From a virus: a DNA stretch of 54,690 nt. How positions within the stretch are numbered: position 1 is the first letter of the stretch; every line of letters begins with the position of its first letter. The notes under the pieces are model-generated. The model was not told where the DNA came from. It made no database searches and saw only the letters and a list, made by a program, of their open reading frames with translations. Position numbers and translations under genes: made by a program. The DNA lies in the IMG/VR virus record IMGVR_UViG_3300037246_000474, positions 1-54,690 of that record; one strand, given 5' to 3'. Below are positions 7,062 through 15,458 of this stretch, in pieces.

Positions 7062-7311
7062 TATCTACTCTCTCTCTAAGCCTTATCAGCTTTTTTGTTT
7101 TAATTGAATTAACCACTTCACTGCCTATATAATGCCTGAACTGACTACACATGATCTCAACGTCTGCTATTTCCTCAGCCAGTTCCTCTTTGGTGGCTTT
7201 ATCATCATACCAGTGATGTATTGCTACCAGTAATTCTCCAACTTCCTCAGAAAATTTGTATATCTGTGCCTTGATTCCCCAAAGCTGTAATGTTTCTTCA
7301 AATAATCTCAT
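7030..7311 (-). CDS. MazG-like nucleotide pyrophosphohydrolase
   Basis: The 93-residue protein has the all-alpha NTP-PPase metal-binding pattern: EEVGELLVAIHHW near residues 22-34 and EELAEEIADVEIMCSQF near residues 42-58, with the ExxE ... ExxD acids. Family members hydrolyse nucleoside triphosphates to monophosphates; phage MazG proteins are thought to alter nucleotide or alarmone pools. GAAAGGG precedes the ATG. It overlaps the regulator gene downstream. Confidence 0.8.
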   Translation of the reverse strand: MRLFEETLQLWGIKAQIYKFSEEVGELLVAIHHWYDDKATKEELAEEIADVEIMCSQFRHYIGSEVVNSIKTKKLIRLRERVDSAKEKKASGN

Positions 7312-7314
7312 GTT

Positions 7315-7386
7315 TTAGCCCTTTCTAAGCGTCTTAAATGTTCCAGGCATGCCGAGACACCACTTTGGTACCTTCGACACCGCCAC
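7315..7386 (-). CDS. Possible 23-residue peptide
   Basis: A short frame from GTG at 7386 in the gap between the primase-helicase and the MazG-like gene, coding a basic peptide ending PGTFKTLRKG. Its last codons contain the GAAAGGG ribosome site of the next gene and its stop is seven bases before the next ATG. It has no clear ribosome site of its own, so it may be chance. Confidence 0.2.
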   Translation of the reverse strand: MAVSKVPKWCLGMPGTFKTLRKG

Positions 7387-7404
7387 GGTCAAATAAAGGG
7401 TACT

Positions 7405-9054
7405 CTACCCCTCATATTTAGTCACCTTGACACCACCATTGGTATCATATCTTCCAGAATTCAACTGATAATACAATTCAGCCACTCCGACCTTGCCTAT
7501 TTCCCTGAATCTGATCTTCTGGACGTGTATTTCTACTGCTTTCGAGTCATCTTCCAAGTCACGATACACTGCCATACAATTATCTGCTTTGTTACGGAAG
7601 TTGGCAGAACCTGCTATGTCATAAGGGGTTGGGCATGCATACTTACCAGTGCTTGTTTCCTTTGGTAGCTTAGTCGGGTGAGCTATTACCCATATATGAA
7701 CCTTGTATGTCCTTGCAAATCTACGAATCTTAGACAGTGCGATGGATATGTAGTCAGTTTCAGTCTGTCCTGCAGGTCGTGTATGGTCAATTTCGTTCCA
7801 TGGGTCTATGCTAAAACCTTGAATACCATACCTTCGGACACATACCTTGGCTTTCTCTAATATCCTGTCAATGGTTAATTCGTTATCCTCTGGAGCCACA
7901 AAATAGAAGTGTTCCTGTAGCCATTCCTGAGACTTTGCAAACTCATTCGGATTCATGTATCCAGTATAGCTCTTGCTGAACGGCTTACCTATGTATTTCT
8001 GTTGTAACTTACTGCAGTGTAACTCGATAGGATGATTCTCCGGAGAGAAAGTGGCGAATCTCCAACCCTGATTCATTGCGATGTTCACCATAAGGGCATC
8101 AATAAACTCAGATTTACCGTGAGAAGGGATGCCTGTAACCACCGTAACCTCGCCTTGGCGCACGGTATACAACGAATCGATGTTAATCCAACCAGTCAAA
8201 GTTCCACCTTCACGTCCGTCCTCATGATACAACCTCTCGTTTAGTTCCTTGACATCCTCATATTCAAATAATCCCACTATCGGCACTGCTTTAGCACCAT
8301 CAATTGCAGATACACAATCGTATAAGTCCTGTTTCAGTGCATCGTTAGCGTCTTTACAACCCTCTGGCCAAGTAACTATGAAGCATTTCTCGGGTCCAAG
8401 TCTTCTTACCAGTTCCTGTTCGAGTAGTTTACCTGCAGGGTCTTCATCAACAGCGATGATAAACTTCTCAACATGTTTTAATTCCTCTTCACAGTTCTCA
8501 ATGTAGCTGAATTTAGATGCATAATTCTTTGACTTAACATCAGGCGCACCGTCTGGCACAGATATGACATTCCAGTATGTAGCCTCGTTAAGTGCAAGCT
8601 TGTCAGGTTCTCCTTCAACAATGATTACTTCCTTCTGATCTTTGATATCATCCAATCCGTAGAATATCTTATCAGCACCTGCTTCCTGCCTGAATTTCTT
8701 ATCACGTGATCTGTATTTCGCATTTACCAGTTCACCGTCTCGGTAGTATGGGAATATTATTTCCCTGTTATTCGCAGTGACATTGTTTCGCTTTAAAGTC
8801 TCCGGAGAAATACCTCTTGACTTAAATATCAGCGATGCCCACTCTGGCATATCACCAGTAGGTAGCTTAACCACTGGCTTTGGCTTAGGAGCAGGTGGAA
8901 GCTTTCCGTCTTTGTCAAGGTACCCTTGGTGGTCGCAATGAGGGTGGTGGCACTTGTAGGCTCCTGATTCCACGTTGATTGACAGGCACTTGGTATTCTG
9001 GTTACGTCTTGATCTTAGGTGACTGCATTTCGGACATATTTCTAATCGTTGCAT
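7405..9054 (-). CDS. Bifunctional primase-helicase, T7 gp4 type
   Basis: Unwinds DNA at the replication fork and makes primers. In the 549 residues, a zinc-binding element (CPKC at 7-10, Cys23, CHHPHC at 35-40) is followed by a Toprim domain (VEGEPD at 146-151, DEDPAG at 203-208) and a RecA-type helicase domain: Walker A GIPSHGKS at 308-315, Walker B FSIDPWNE at 414-421, and IAHPTK at 457-462. Order and length match T7-like primase-helicases. AAAGGA precedes the ATG. It is followed upstream by a replisome-organizer-like gene. No DNA polymerase gene is seen in this window, so the host enzyme may be used or the gene may lie outside. Confidence 0.93.
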   Translation of the reverse strand: MQRLEICPKCSHLRSRRNQNTKCLSINVESGAYKCHHPHCDHQGYLDKDGKLPPAPKPKPVVKLPTGDMPEWASLIFKSRGISPETLKRNNVTANNREIIFPYYRDGELVNAKYRSRDKKFRQEAGADKIFYGLDDIKDQKEVIIVEGEPDKLALNEATYWNVISVPDGAPDVKSKNYASKFSYIENCEEELKHVEKFIIAVDEDPAGKLLEQELVRRLGPEKCFIVTWPEGCKDANDALKQDLYDCVSAIDGAKAVPIVGLFEYEDVKELNERLYHEDGREGGTLTGWINIDSLYTVRQGEVTVVTGIPSHGKSEFIDALMVNIAMNQGWRFATFSPENHPIELHCSKLQQKYIGKPFSKSYTGYMNPNEFAKSQEWLQEHFYFVAPEDNELTIDRILEKAKVCVRRYGIQGFSIDPWNEIDHTRPAGQTETDYISIALSKIRRFARTYKVHIWVIAHPTKLPKETSTGKYACPTPYDIAGSANFRNKADNCMAVYRDLEDDSKAVEIHVQKIRFREIGKVGVAELYYQLNSGRYDTNGGVKVTKYEG

Positions 9055-9065
9055 TCTAATCCTTT

Positions 9066-9749
9066 CTAAAGTGCGACTCTGAGTTTGCCGTGTTCGTCAC
9101 GGTTTCGAGCCTGATTGTTTTTCTGAGCATTACCATTCCATGTTGCCAGTGTAGATTTCCAACTGGTCATTGGCTTACCCTTGTTGTTCGACCAAGGTGG
9201 ATTTTCGTTTGAATATTTATCATGGAAAGCACGTGCGTTTACTTGGTAATCTTTCTCTTGAATATATGAGCTAACATCTTGGAGAGTAGGCGGTATCATA
9301 GGCTCAATCTTCACACTATGTTTCTTCTTATCTATTCTCTTCTTCTCTATTCTTATCTGTGTCCCACTTTTTGGCGTAAGTCCTTTAGGCTCAACGATCT
9401 TTAATTCCTGCTCCTGTTCTGCTTCTAGTCTGCTGTTGATCTGCTTCTGTTCTGCTTCTGACCTGATCTCGATGAGCTTCGACTCTGCTAGTTGTCTGAT
9501 TGTGGATGTTAGGCACCTATCTTTAAGCCTGAAACCTTGGGATTTTAGATAGTCATTATCCAGTAAAACAGGAGCCTTAGTTTGTAGCTCAAGACGTATA
9601 AAATTAATAAATCGCATCTGATCTATCTCGCATAATCGTGTCCAACCGTGGTCATTATAACAGCCAAGATGGAATTTAATCCACTTAGTATCCCTGTCTT
9701 TATATCCAGTATTATGTTTATCGGTATTAATCACGTGCAAATACTCCAT
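9066..9749 (-). CDS. Replisome-organizer-like replication protein
   Basis: The 227-residue protein has an N-terminal part resembling the winged-helix domain of phage replication initiators (residues 15-100, with WIKFHLGCYND and a DNA-binding-like helix set), a Glu/Lys-rich linker, and a C-terminal segment NPPWSNNKGKPMTSWKSTL followed by a WNG, a pattern typical of phage replisome organizers and helicase loaders. It probably brings the neighbouring primase-helicase to the origin. The ATG at 9749 follows AGGAGG; a TTG one codon earlier is less likely. Confidence 0.7.
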   Translation of the reverse strand: MEYLHVINTDKHNTGYKDRDTKWIKFHLGCYNDHGWTRLCEIDQMRFINFIRLELQTKAPVLLDNDYLKSQGFRLKDRCLTSTIRQLAESKLIEIRSEAEQKQINSRLEAEQEQELKIVEPKGLTPKSGTQIRIEKKRIDKKKHSVKIEPMIPPTLQDVSSYIQEKDYQVNARAFHDKYSNENPPWSNNKGKPMTSWKSTLATWNGNAQKNNQARNRDEHGKLRVAL

Positions 9750-9757
9750 CAATCCTC

Positions 9758-10399
9758 CTATTCCTTATAAACTTGTTTGTTATGAATGCATCTGTTTGGG
9801 CTACCCTCTCGTATGCTGTCAAACTCCTTGTTCATCTCTTTCGCCTCAACGCATTCAGGACAAATTCGGTTGCCTGGACCTGCCGAAGTGAAGTAATGTT
9901 CGCCTAGAGCGTCCTCAGCACTCAGCATGCCTAAGCATCTACGCCTCTTACCATCAAAAGGTGGTAGTTTTAGCTCAGGAAGCCATATCTGGTTGATTGC
10001 ATCCTCAATTTGTTCCTCTTCTGTACGTTCCAGTGGATTCTCTTTACGTTTCTGCTTCCAGTTATACTCAACAGTCCTCTGGTTTTTTAGTTGACACAAT
10101 GTGCGATGATCTACAAATAGATGCCTGATATCTTTTGGTCGGTTACAAATCTCCTGATTAGCGTTTGCTTTATATGTCATTACTTCGCCACATATCTTAC
10201 ACTCCCTACCCTCTGTATTTAATGCTTGGTTATTAGTCTTCAACCTTGCTGATCTATCCAACTGACACTGAGATTGTGTCTTGGTGACTTTAGGTTGACC
10301 ACACACAGTTTCGTTTTTGTTATAATACTTCCTTAGTTGTGTACCACACTCAGTACAGTGTCTTGGTTCTCTCGGTATCACTCTATGATTTTTTCCCAA
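9758..10399 (-). CDS. Triple zinc-finger protein
   Basis: The 213-residue protein has three Cys clusters. Two are related repeats: CTEC ... C ... C at about 15-46 and CKIC ... C ... C at about 67-102, each ending in a Cys-Gln-Leu step. The third, near 154-184, reads RRCLG, then FTSAGPGNRICPEC, a pattern seen in small phage and DksA-like zinc proteins. The protein is strongly basic, suggesting nucleic-acid binding. The start is uncertain: TTG at 10399 with AAGGG almost touching it, or GTG at 10381. It lies between replication genes. Confidence 0.65.
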   Translation of the reverse strand: MGKNHRVIPREPRHCTECGTQLRKYYNKNETVCGQPKVTKTQSQCQLDRSARLKTNNQALNTEGRECKICGEVMTYKANANQEICNRPKDIRHLFVDHRTLCQLKNQRTVEYNWKQKRKENPLERTEEEQIEDAINQIWLPELKLPPFDGKRRRCLGMLSAEDALGEHYFTSAGPGNRICPECVEAKEMNKEFDSIREGSPNRCIHNKQVYKE

Positions 10400-10625
10400 C
10401 CCTTACCACCTTTCCATCGAATGTGTGACATACTTTAAATGTAGAATAATTATCCAGACATGACATTTCCTCTCGAACATACCACTCCGGAGAATATCCG
10501 TAGTCAACAAAATGTACGTTCTGCATATTGTAATCAAATGCCTGTTGTTTGTTCATACCTGCCATGCTGACCAGTAGCTCACGGTATAATTTGTGCCACT
10601 CGGCTTTGTTCAATATGCTCTCCAC
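10383..10625 (-). CDS. Hypothetical small protein
   Basis: An 80-residue protein with no recognised motif; tyrosine-rich in the middle (VDYGYSPEWYVREEM). The GTG start at 10625 overlaps the previous gene by 16 bases, with AAGG upstream, so translation is probably coupled. It overlaps the downstream zinc-finger gene as well. Confidence 0.55.
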   Translation of the reverse strand: MESILNKAEWHKLYRELLVSMAGMNKQQAFDYNMQNVHFVDYGYSPEWYVREEMSCLDNYSTFKVCHTFDGKVVRVGKKS

Positions 10626-10903
10626 ATTGCCTTGTCACCGTTTTTGTGCTTGAACAGGGTGGCTAGGCTACCATTAACTACTACCATCACGTAGCCTTGA
10701 GCGAGGAAGTATTCGGTAGGACGGAATTTATGCCTGATAAGTGATTTGACTTTGTACTCAGGGTCTGGCTCAAATGCTTCCGCATTGTCCATCATGTATA
10801 TCAGTTTGGTTAACGTTTTGTTCCAGTCACCAGAGAACTTTGTGAATTTTCTATAATTTTCTTGCGCATGTTTAGATATGTATACATCGTTCTGAGTTTT
10901 CAT
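10610..10903 (-). CDS. Hypothetical basic protein
   Basis: A 97-residue protein. The pattern SKHAQENYRKF near the N-terminus, an acidic helix, and a C-terminal run of beta-like strands (YFLAQGYVMVVVNGSLATLF) recall DUF4258/RelE-like small proteins; this is a weak fold impression only. GGAGAT precedes the ATG at 10903. No partner antitoxin is evident. Confidence 0.6.
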   Translation of the reverse strand: MKTQNDVYISKHAQENYRKFTKFSGDWNKTLTKLIYMMDNAEAFEPDPEYKVKSLIRHKFRPTEYFLAQGYVMVVVNGSLATLFKHKNGDKAMWRAY

Positions 10904-10904
10904 G

Positions 10905-11000
10905 TTATCTCCAAATAAATTTATTAATAGCGTATATAAGTGGCACTGAGATTATTACTCCGATTGCATATCCTATTAATACAGGTACTAATATCTCCAT
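10905..11000 (-). CDS. 31-residue single-pass membrane peptide
   Basis: A short frame with AAAGGGGG just before the ATG at 11000. Nearly the whole peptide is hydrophobic (ILVPVLIGYAIGVIISVPLI), followed by a short basic end, so it should be a one-helix inner-membrane peptide. Its stop lies one base before the next ATG. The strong ribosome site and fit into the gap support it. Confidence 0.55.
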   Translation of the reverse strand: MEILVPVLIGYAIGVIISVPLIYAINKFIWR

Positions 11001-11012
11001 CTTACCCCCTTT

Positions 11013-11047
11013 ATTACCCCATTTAAAAATTCATTACCCCATTTAAA
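11013..11047 (-). repeat. Direct repeat pair in an intergenic region
   Basis: The 15-base unit TTTAAATGGGGTAAT (minus strand) occurs twice, at 11033-11047 and 11013-11027, with starts 20 bases apart, about two helical turns. They precede the 31-residue membrane peptide gene. The arrangement is that of a paired operator or activator site; no binding protein is known. Confidence 0.5.
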
Positions 11048-11054
11048 TCGATCA

Positions 11055-11082
11055 GGAAGGAGTATGGGAAAATACTCCCTCC
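11055..11082 (-). other. Intergenic hairpin after the RusA gene
   Basis: GGAAGGAGTAT at 11055-11065 pairs with ATACTCCCTCC at 11072-11082, ten of eleven positions, around a six-base loop. It lies just after the RusA gene on the minus strand. No T tract follows on that strand, so a simple terminator is unlikely; transcript protection or processing is possible. Confidence 0.45.
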
Positions 11083-11097
11083 CGAAAGATAACACAT

Positions 11098-11511
11098 CTA
11101 CAAACTATACAAGGTGACATGTATTCCAACATGAGCTACAGCGTAGAACTTCCTACACTCGTCATACCCAATTATCTTACTGTCATCCGTGTACACTATC
11201 TTGTTCATTGCGTCTTCGATACCCTTTATGTAGTTACTGAGATCAGGCTTTACCTCTGGATATTCTCTGGTCACAGACTTCGGACGTTTGATGAATATCT
11301 TACATGCCATTATCATTGGTTCATCGATAATATTATCAGGCAAGTCCAGACTCAGTAGTTTAATAAAGTCCTGCTTGAACTTCTTGGAACGTGCAGGGTC
11401 ATAGACGGTAGCGAACGGCTTAGTACCATCTTTCTTTGTTATCACCCTCACCCTCGGACGTTCCTGTGCATGTGGTTCTATAGGGAAGAACCTGTCAAAT
11501 AATATCTTCAA
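11098..11511 (-). CDS. rusA: RusA-type Holliday junction resolvase
   Basis: Cuts four-way DNA junctions formed during recombination and replication. The 137 residues show the RusA pattern: PRVRVI near the N-terminus, then KPDLSNYIKGIEDAMNKIVY and DDSKI near residues 88-113, with the conserved Asp residues that bind metal. The TTG start overlaps the RecT stop as TTGA, with AAGAAGG upstream, so it is probably coupled to RecT. The setting beside RecT and a YqaJ exonuclease fits a recombination module. Confidence 0.9.
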   Translation of the reverse strand: MKILFDRFFPIEPHAQERPRVRVITKKDGTKPFATVYDPARSKKFKQDFIKLLSLDLPDNIIDEPMIMACKIFIKRPKSVTREYPEVKPDLSNYIKGIEDAMNKIVYTDDSKIIGYDECRKFYAVAHVGIHVTLYSL

Positions 11512-12617
11512 GCAATCACCTTCTTGAACTCTTTCTCACAGTAATCGATAACCATCTTGCAGTCATCAGTACCCACACTCTCCATGTCTGGATAACCCAT
11601 ACCGCCTAGCAGATCAGGTATTCTCTTGTCAAGAGCAAATTCGTTCTTCTTGTCAAGCTTCTCGATTAAAGCAAATATTTCACTTCGGAAATCCTCAGCA
11701 GGTAACTCACTGCCCTTGTCATCTTCAACCGTACCATCATCAGTAGGTATCGGTGATTTCTTCTCTTCCTTCTGTGTCAGCCTATCAGCAAGATCATTTT
11801 TGTTGGAGTCAGTAATCTGCGTCATTGGCGTTACGTTTGCTTCCTTCAAATCCATATCATCGTACTCGTCTTTCTCTGCGGCACTTGCTAATTCTGCTGC
11901 AAATGGTAAGAACTTACAAAGCTTCTTGGTCGCAGTCTTTCTCCACATCTCTTCTTCCCACTTAGTCCATGGAGAGTACTTACTGTTCGCACCCATACTG
12001 CTATTCCTGATCTTGTCGATATCAGCTTTGGTCATAACTTCAAAGTGATGTCCACCATCAGTGAATTTAGCTACAGCATATGCATACTTAAGCTTGCCAC
12101 GGGGACCAATAGCAGGTCGATGAACGAGCTTTTCGTCCAGTCCATATTCATACTCAAAGTAATCCTGCTCGTACACTGGTTGCGCAGACAGGGACTTAAT
12201 GAATCCACTTCTACGTGCAAGTGTTATCAATCCCTTATAGCCGATCTGGAATTGAGCCTCGAACACTCTCTTCTTCCTATCTTCATAAGGAATGATGTAC
12301 GCCTGACCAGTAATACCATCTGGTTCCAGACCAAGAGATGCGGAAGCCTTAACACAATCCAACATAGACTCAAAGGTACACTTCTCCAAATCTGGATTAC
12401 CTTTAAAGCTGTTAAGGACAACACTAATCAACCTCTTGGAGTTGATGTTACTCGTACAAGCCTCTGCGATCTCCTGTTGTTTCTGGATTAGGAAATCTTT
12501 CACGCTTCCTGCTTTCGTTGCTATTTCATTCTTCTGACTGGTCAACGTCATCTCCTTCGCTTGCTCCAAGTTTGATAACATCACTAACTTCTGTTTCTTC
12601 TCCATCAGCGAATGCAC
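11508..12617 (-). CDS. recT: RecT-family single-strand annealing protein
   Basis: Anneals complementary single strands during phage recombination, working with a 5'-3' exonuclease. RecT signatures are seen: LNSFKGNPDLEKC, SASLGLEPDGITGQAYIIPY near residues 92-112, FQIGYKGLITLARRSGFIKS near 123-142, and WRKTATKKLCKFLP near 225. The last 100 residues are an acidic Glu/Lys/Asp tail. The start is uncertain: GTG at 12617, or ATG codons at 12605, 12581 or 12551, none with ideal spacing; it overlaps the RNA ligase gene by up to 92 bases. The YqaJ exonuclease lies two genes upstream. Confidence 0.9.
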   Translation of the reverse strand: MHSLMEKKQKLVMLSNLEQAKEMTLTSQKNEIATKAGSVKDFLIQKQQEIAEACTSNINSKRLISVVLNSFKGNPDLEKCTFESMLDCVKASASLGLEPDGITGQAYIIPYEDRKKRVFEAQFQIGYKGLITLARRSGFIKSLSAQPVYEQDYFEYEYGLDEKLVHRPAIGPRGKLKYAYAVAKFTDGGHHFEVMTKADIDKIRNSSMGANSKYSPWTKWEEEMWRKTATKKLCKFLPFAAELASAAEKDEYDDMDLKEANVTPMTQITDSNKNDLADRLTQKEEKKSPIPTDDGTVEDDKGSELPAEDFRSEIFALIEKLDKKNEFALDKRIPDLLGGMGYPDMESVGTDDCKMVIDYCEKEFKKVIA

Positions 12618-13530
12618 CTTCTAATAATAAATCCTTATACCACTCCGGAAACCCTGCGATAACAGACTTCGACAATCGCTTCCATGCCCATCGGAACAAA
12701 TCATTCTTGATCTCTTCCGTACACTCATTAAGAATATCACACCTGACCTCTTCTATCAGGATACCGATATCTCTTGGCTCATTAACAAGCTGACCATCTT
12801 CCTTCAAGTGCTGTACTGCTTTCATGAATCGTGCCTCACTGTGATACTTTGCTCCAAGGGTACCTATCATATCCAGACCTGATGGATTAGCTTCCTTGTA
12901 GTCCTTATTGTGAACTTCCTTGAACTTATTTGAGACAAACTTCGCCATCAACACCTTACCGTCCTTGCCAAATCTCTCATAATTCTTAGCGACTACTCCC
13001 TCTATCTGCTGACCACCAAGAATAGATTCACGATCTAACATCTGGATGAATACTTCTGCATCCACGACCTTGCCGTAGTATATCAGAGGCACACATTCTA
13101 ACCCGATATAATCTGACATGGTCTTCATCTCTTCATACGAGAGATAGTCTTCATGCCCTCTGGCTATATCAAAGATAATCAGGTTCTTCGTTGGTGTCCT
13201 GTCATATGCCAGTACGTTATGCTTCGGCTTTGCTAAGTACTCTGCACGGTAAGTATATCCATCAGTCAACTGATCTGCTATCTCCCTCACAGTGTCTACT
13301 GCCTTACCGAACATGCCAAGAATGGCTCTACCTTCATCTAGGCTAATCTGTTGGTTCTTGGACTTACATCTTATTTCACCATCAAAGATACCGAACGAGA
13401 ATTGGGAACCATCAACCTTTTCCGTTATGGTAACTTCATCTAAGAAGATACCTTGTAAGTAGCGATGCCCTACCGCCAAGCTTTTCGGATACGCATGCCA
13501 ACTTGTAGTGATATCAATTGTCTCTTCCAT
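12526..13530 (-). CDS. ATP-dependent RNA ligase
   Basis: Joins 3'-OH and 5'-phosphate ends through a lysine-AMP intermediate. Nucleotidyltransferase motifs are in order: KVDGS at 38-42 with Lys38 as the likely adenylated residue, YRAEYLAKPKHN near 93-104, FDIA near 119, IEGVVAKN near 192-199, and MAKFVSNKFKE near 210-220. At 334 residues it matches the length of T4 Rnl2, and the C-terminal helical domain may set substrate choice. With RtcB and tRNA genes nearby, tRNA repair is the likely role. It overlaps recT and, on the other side, the HNH nuclease gene. Confidence 0.85.
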   Translation of the reverse strand: MEETIDITTSWHAYPKSLAVGHRYLQGIFLDEVTITEKVDGSQFSFGIFDGEIRCKSKNQQISLDEGRAILGMFGKAVDTVREIADQLTDGYTYRAEYLAKPKHNVLAYDRTPTKNLIIFDIARGHEDYLSYEEMKTMSDYIGLECVPLIYYGKVVDAEVFIQMLDRESILGGQQIEGVVAKNYERFGKDGKVLMAKFVSNKFKEVHNKDYKEANPSGLDMIGTLGAKYHSEARFMKAVQHLKEDGQLVNEPRDIGILIEEVRCDILNECTEEIKNDLFRWAWKRLSKSVIAGFPEWYKDLLLEGAFADGEETEVSDVIKLGASEGDDVDQSEE

Positions 13531-14026
13531 CTCTTACCCACCTTTCTTTATTTGCTTTAGCTGTGTTTTCTGACTGTGTTATCCATTGACAATTATTTGG
13601 CTCATAATTCTTATCCCCATCCAATCTATCAATAGTAAGATTGTCTTTATACCCATTATCCAAAGCCCATGTTCTGAAATTAACATAATCATCCCATTCA
13701 TCACAGACCGCAATGCCACGTCCACCATACCACTTATAATTCTGTCTCTTGGGATTATAGCACCTCTGCCTCATGCCATGAAATATAACATTCAATCTTT
13801 CGTACCTACCACCATGGGTTGTATTTGAAGCCCTTATCATCTCTGTAGTTGAACACCCACATGACTTAGTGTTGCCTGAATGCAGATTGTTGCCTACCAC
13901 GGTTATTGACTTTCCACAATCACAATTACAATTCCATGTTACCCTGTTGGTCTTGCTTCTGACTCCTTGGCTGATTGCAGTTAATTTGCCAAACTTAATA
14001 CCTGATAGGTCAACAATCTGTCTCAT
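13514..14026 (-). CDS. HNH homing endonuclease
   Basis: A 170-residue free-standing nuclease. The N-terminus has a zinc-binding CNCDCG ... CGC segment (residues 33-58). The HNH core follows: YKWYGGRGIAVCDEW, NFRTWALDNGY, LTIDRLDGDKNYEPNNCQW near residues 98-150. It probably makes a site-specific cut that spreads its own gene. It is wedged between the RNA ligase and the exonuclease genes, overlapping both ends slightly (TAATG with the exonuclease). It is clearly related to the HNH gene at 16908-17375. Confidence 0.88.
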   Translation of the reverse strand: MRQIVDLSGIKFGKLTAISQGVRSKTNRVTWNCNCDCGKSITVVGNNLHSGNTKSCGCSTTEMIRASNTTHGGRYERLNVIFHGMRQRCYNPKRQNYKWYGGRGIAVCDEWDDYVNFRTWALDNGYKDNLTIDRLDGDKNYEPNNCQWITQSENTAKANKERWVRDGRDN

Positions 14027-15003
14027 TACTGTTTTTTCTCCTTCGTTGGATAAAATCGTAGTGACTGACTGCCGTTTTCGTAAGCATAGTCAATCGCCAT
14101 ATTGGGATGATCTTTGAACAGCTTCTTGGTATTGTAGTAGGTCTTCTTCTCCCATTTAAAGCTGACCTTGCCCACTGTTGACTGCACCTTGTGTCTGGCT
14201 CCCATATGAGTAATGATTGCCCTCTTCGTCTTCTCTACCAATGCTTCTGCACGTTTCGCCAGTGCGAGGTTGTCTTTGTGTTCGATCAATGTCATATCGA
14301 ATTCAGGTTCATCAATAAGTTCTTCATACTCTGAGTTTTTGATAAACTCGAAATCAACTTCATTCCACTCGTCCTTCCAACAGGTAACTCTCCAGTCACA
14401 CATCTTACATCTGCTATCGCCATAGTCGAGACGTTCCGGAGAAACCCTGTTTGTAACATTTTCCCAAAACGCTTTCTCTTGCTCTATGATCTTGTTGATA
14501 AGATTGTCATCCCTCTCCACTGGAACGATCTCCATGTCCCATGCATCAGCACAGAAGATAGCGTACTCCATCGCCTCAGCCTTTGTCACATACATATAGT
14601 GTTGACCTTGAAGTATGTATGCATCAGAGATGCCCTCTCTCTTCATGCGGTAGAAGGAGTCTCTACTCGGACACTTCACTTCCAGTATGCCACTGACTGC
14701 GTCTGCGAATGTAACCTTACCGTCTACATTGGCAAGCATCCATGGATATACCTTGTCCTGAAAATGCTCCTTCGTCCTGTGTACCGTGTGACCAGATTTA
14801 TGCTCATAGAAACCAACAGCAATGTCTTCTAGTATGATACCCCTCTGCATGTTAGGATTGACATCATCAAAGTCTGGCTTCACTCCTGTCTTGTCGTGGT
14901 ACAGCTTGAGCTTACAACCATATGGTTCTAGCCCGAAGACACTGGAGACATCACTGCCTCCAATGCCCTTACGTCTTGCTTCTTTCTGTTCTGGTGTTAA
15001 CAA
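14026..15003 (-). CDS. YqaJ-like 5'-3' exonuclease (lambda Exo family)
   Basis: Degrades the 5' strand of DNA ends to give single strands for RecT. Family marks in the 325 residues: GIGGSDVSSVFGLEPY at 13-28, RGIILED at 54-60, ANVDGK at 91-96, ILEVKCPSR at 106-114 holding the catalytic Glu and Lys, and Cys residues near 197-207 that could bind a metal cluster. The TTG start at 15003 is supported by AGGGGGG five bases upstream. An HNH nuclease and the RNA ligase separate it from recT. Confidence 0.9.
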   Translation of the reverse strand: MLTPEQKEARRKGIGGSDVSSVFGLEPYGCKLKLYHDKTGVKPDFDDVNPNMQRGIILEDIAVGFYEHKSGHTVHRTKEHFQDKVYPWMLANVDGKVTFADAVSGILEVKCPSRDSFYRMKREGISDAYILQGQHYMYVTKAEAMEYAIFCADAWDMEIVPVERDDNLINKIIEQEKAFWENVTNRVSPERLDYGDSRCKMCDWRVTCWKDEWNEVDFEFIKNSEYEELIDEPEFDMTLIEHKDNLALAKRAEALVEKTKRAIITHMGARHKVQSTVGKVSFKWEKKTYYNTKKLFKDHPNMAIDYAYENGSQSLRFYPTKEKKQ

Positions 15004-15012
15004 AGTACCCCC

Positions 15013-15231
15013 CTATCGGTTAGAAAGTTCTATACATCCGTGGTAATCATCGAAGCGTTCTATTTCAAACGTTCCCTTGCCCAAACTAGCTCCTACTTCT
15101 ATAGCGTCATCGGATATCTCAAGTACAACAATAGCGTTTTCTGCATCGGAAAATAACGCTACCACATTTTCATTAATCATCAACTTCGGGAATTCTATCT
15201 TACTGCTTTTCCCTTTCATCTTTCCCCTCAT
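15013..15231 (-). CDS. Hypothetical small protein
   Basis: A 72-residue protein with a basic N-terminus and a beta-like body (NAIVVLEISDDAIEV). AAAGGAGG lies five bases before the ATG. No family recognised. It lies between the exonuclease gene and a second small unknown gene in the same transcript. Confidence 0.65.
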   Translation of the reverse strand: MRGKMKGKSSKIEFPKLMINENVVALFSDAENAIVVLEISDDAIEVGASLGKGTFEIERFDDYHGCIELSNR

Positions 15232-15251
15232 CCTTGCCTCCTTTCGTTTTA

Positions 15252-15458
15252 TTATTCCATCGTGTTGAATACCATGCTCATAAAATCATGAACAAAGTCT
15301 CTGTCTATTTTCGACCCATAATCCAAGATCGCATCTGGCACCGTGTCACAGTGTCGAATCATTTCCTTGAACTGCGTAAACTCTTTCTCTGTCTCAAAAC
15401 GAATGTTCAAGTTTTTTGGTTGCCATTCTTTGTCTACATTATCTACAGTCACTATCAT
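15252..15458 (-). CDS. Hypothetical small protein
   Basis: A 68-residue polar protein of unknown function. Its ATG overlaps the stop of the NAMPT-like gene (ATGA), so translation is probably coupled to that gene. The composition is mixed helix and strand; no motif is seen. The tight coupling to the NAD pathway gene is the only functional hint. Confidence 0.6.
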   Translation of the reverse strand: MIVTVDNVDKEWQPKNLNIRFETEKEFTQFKEMIRHCDTVPDAILDYGSKIDRDFVHDFMSMVFNTME

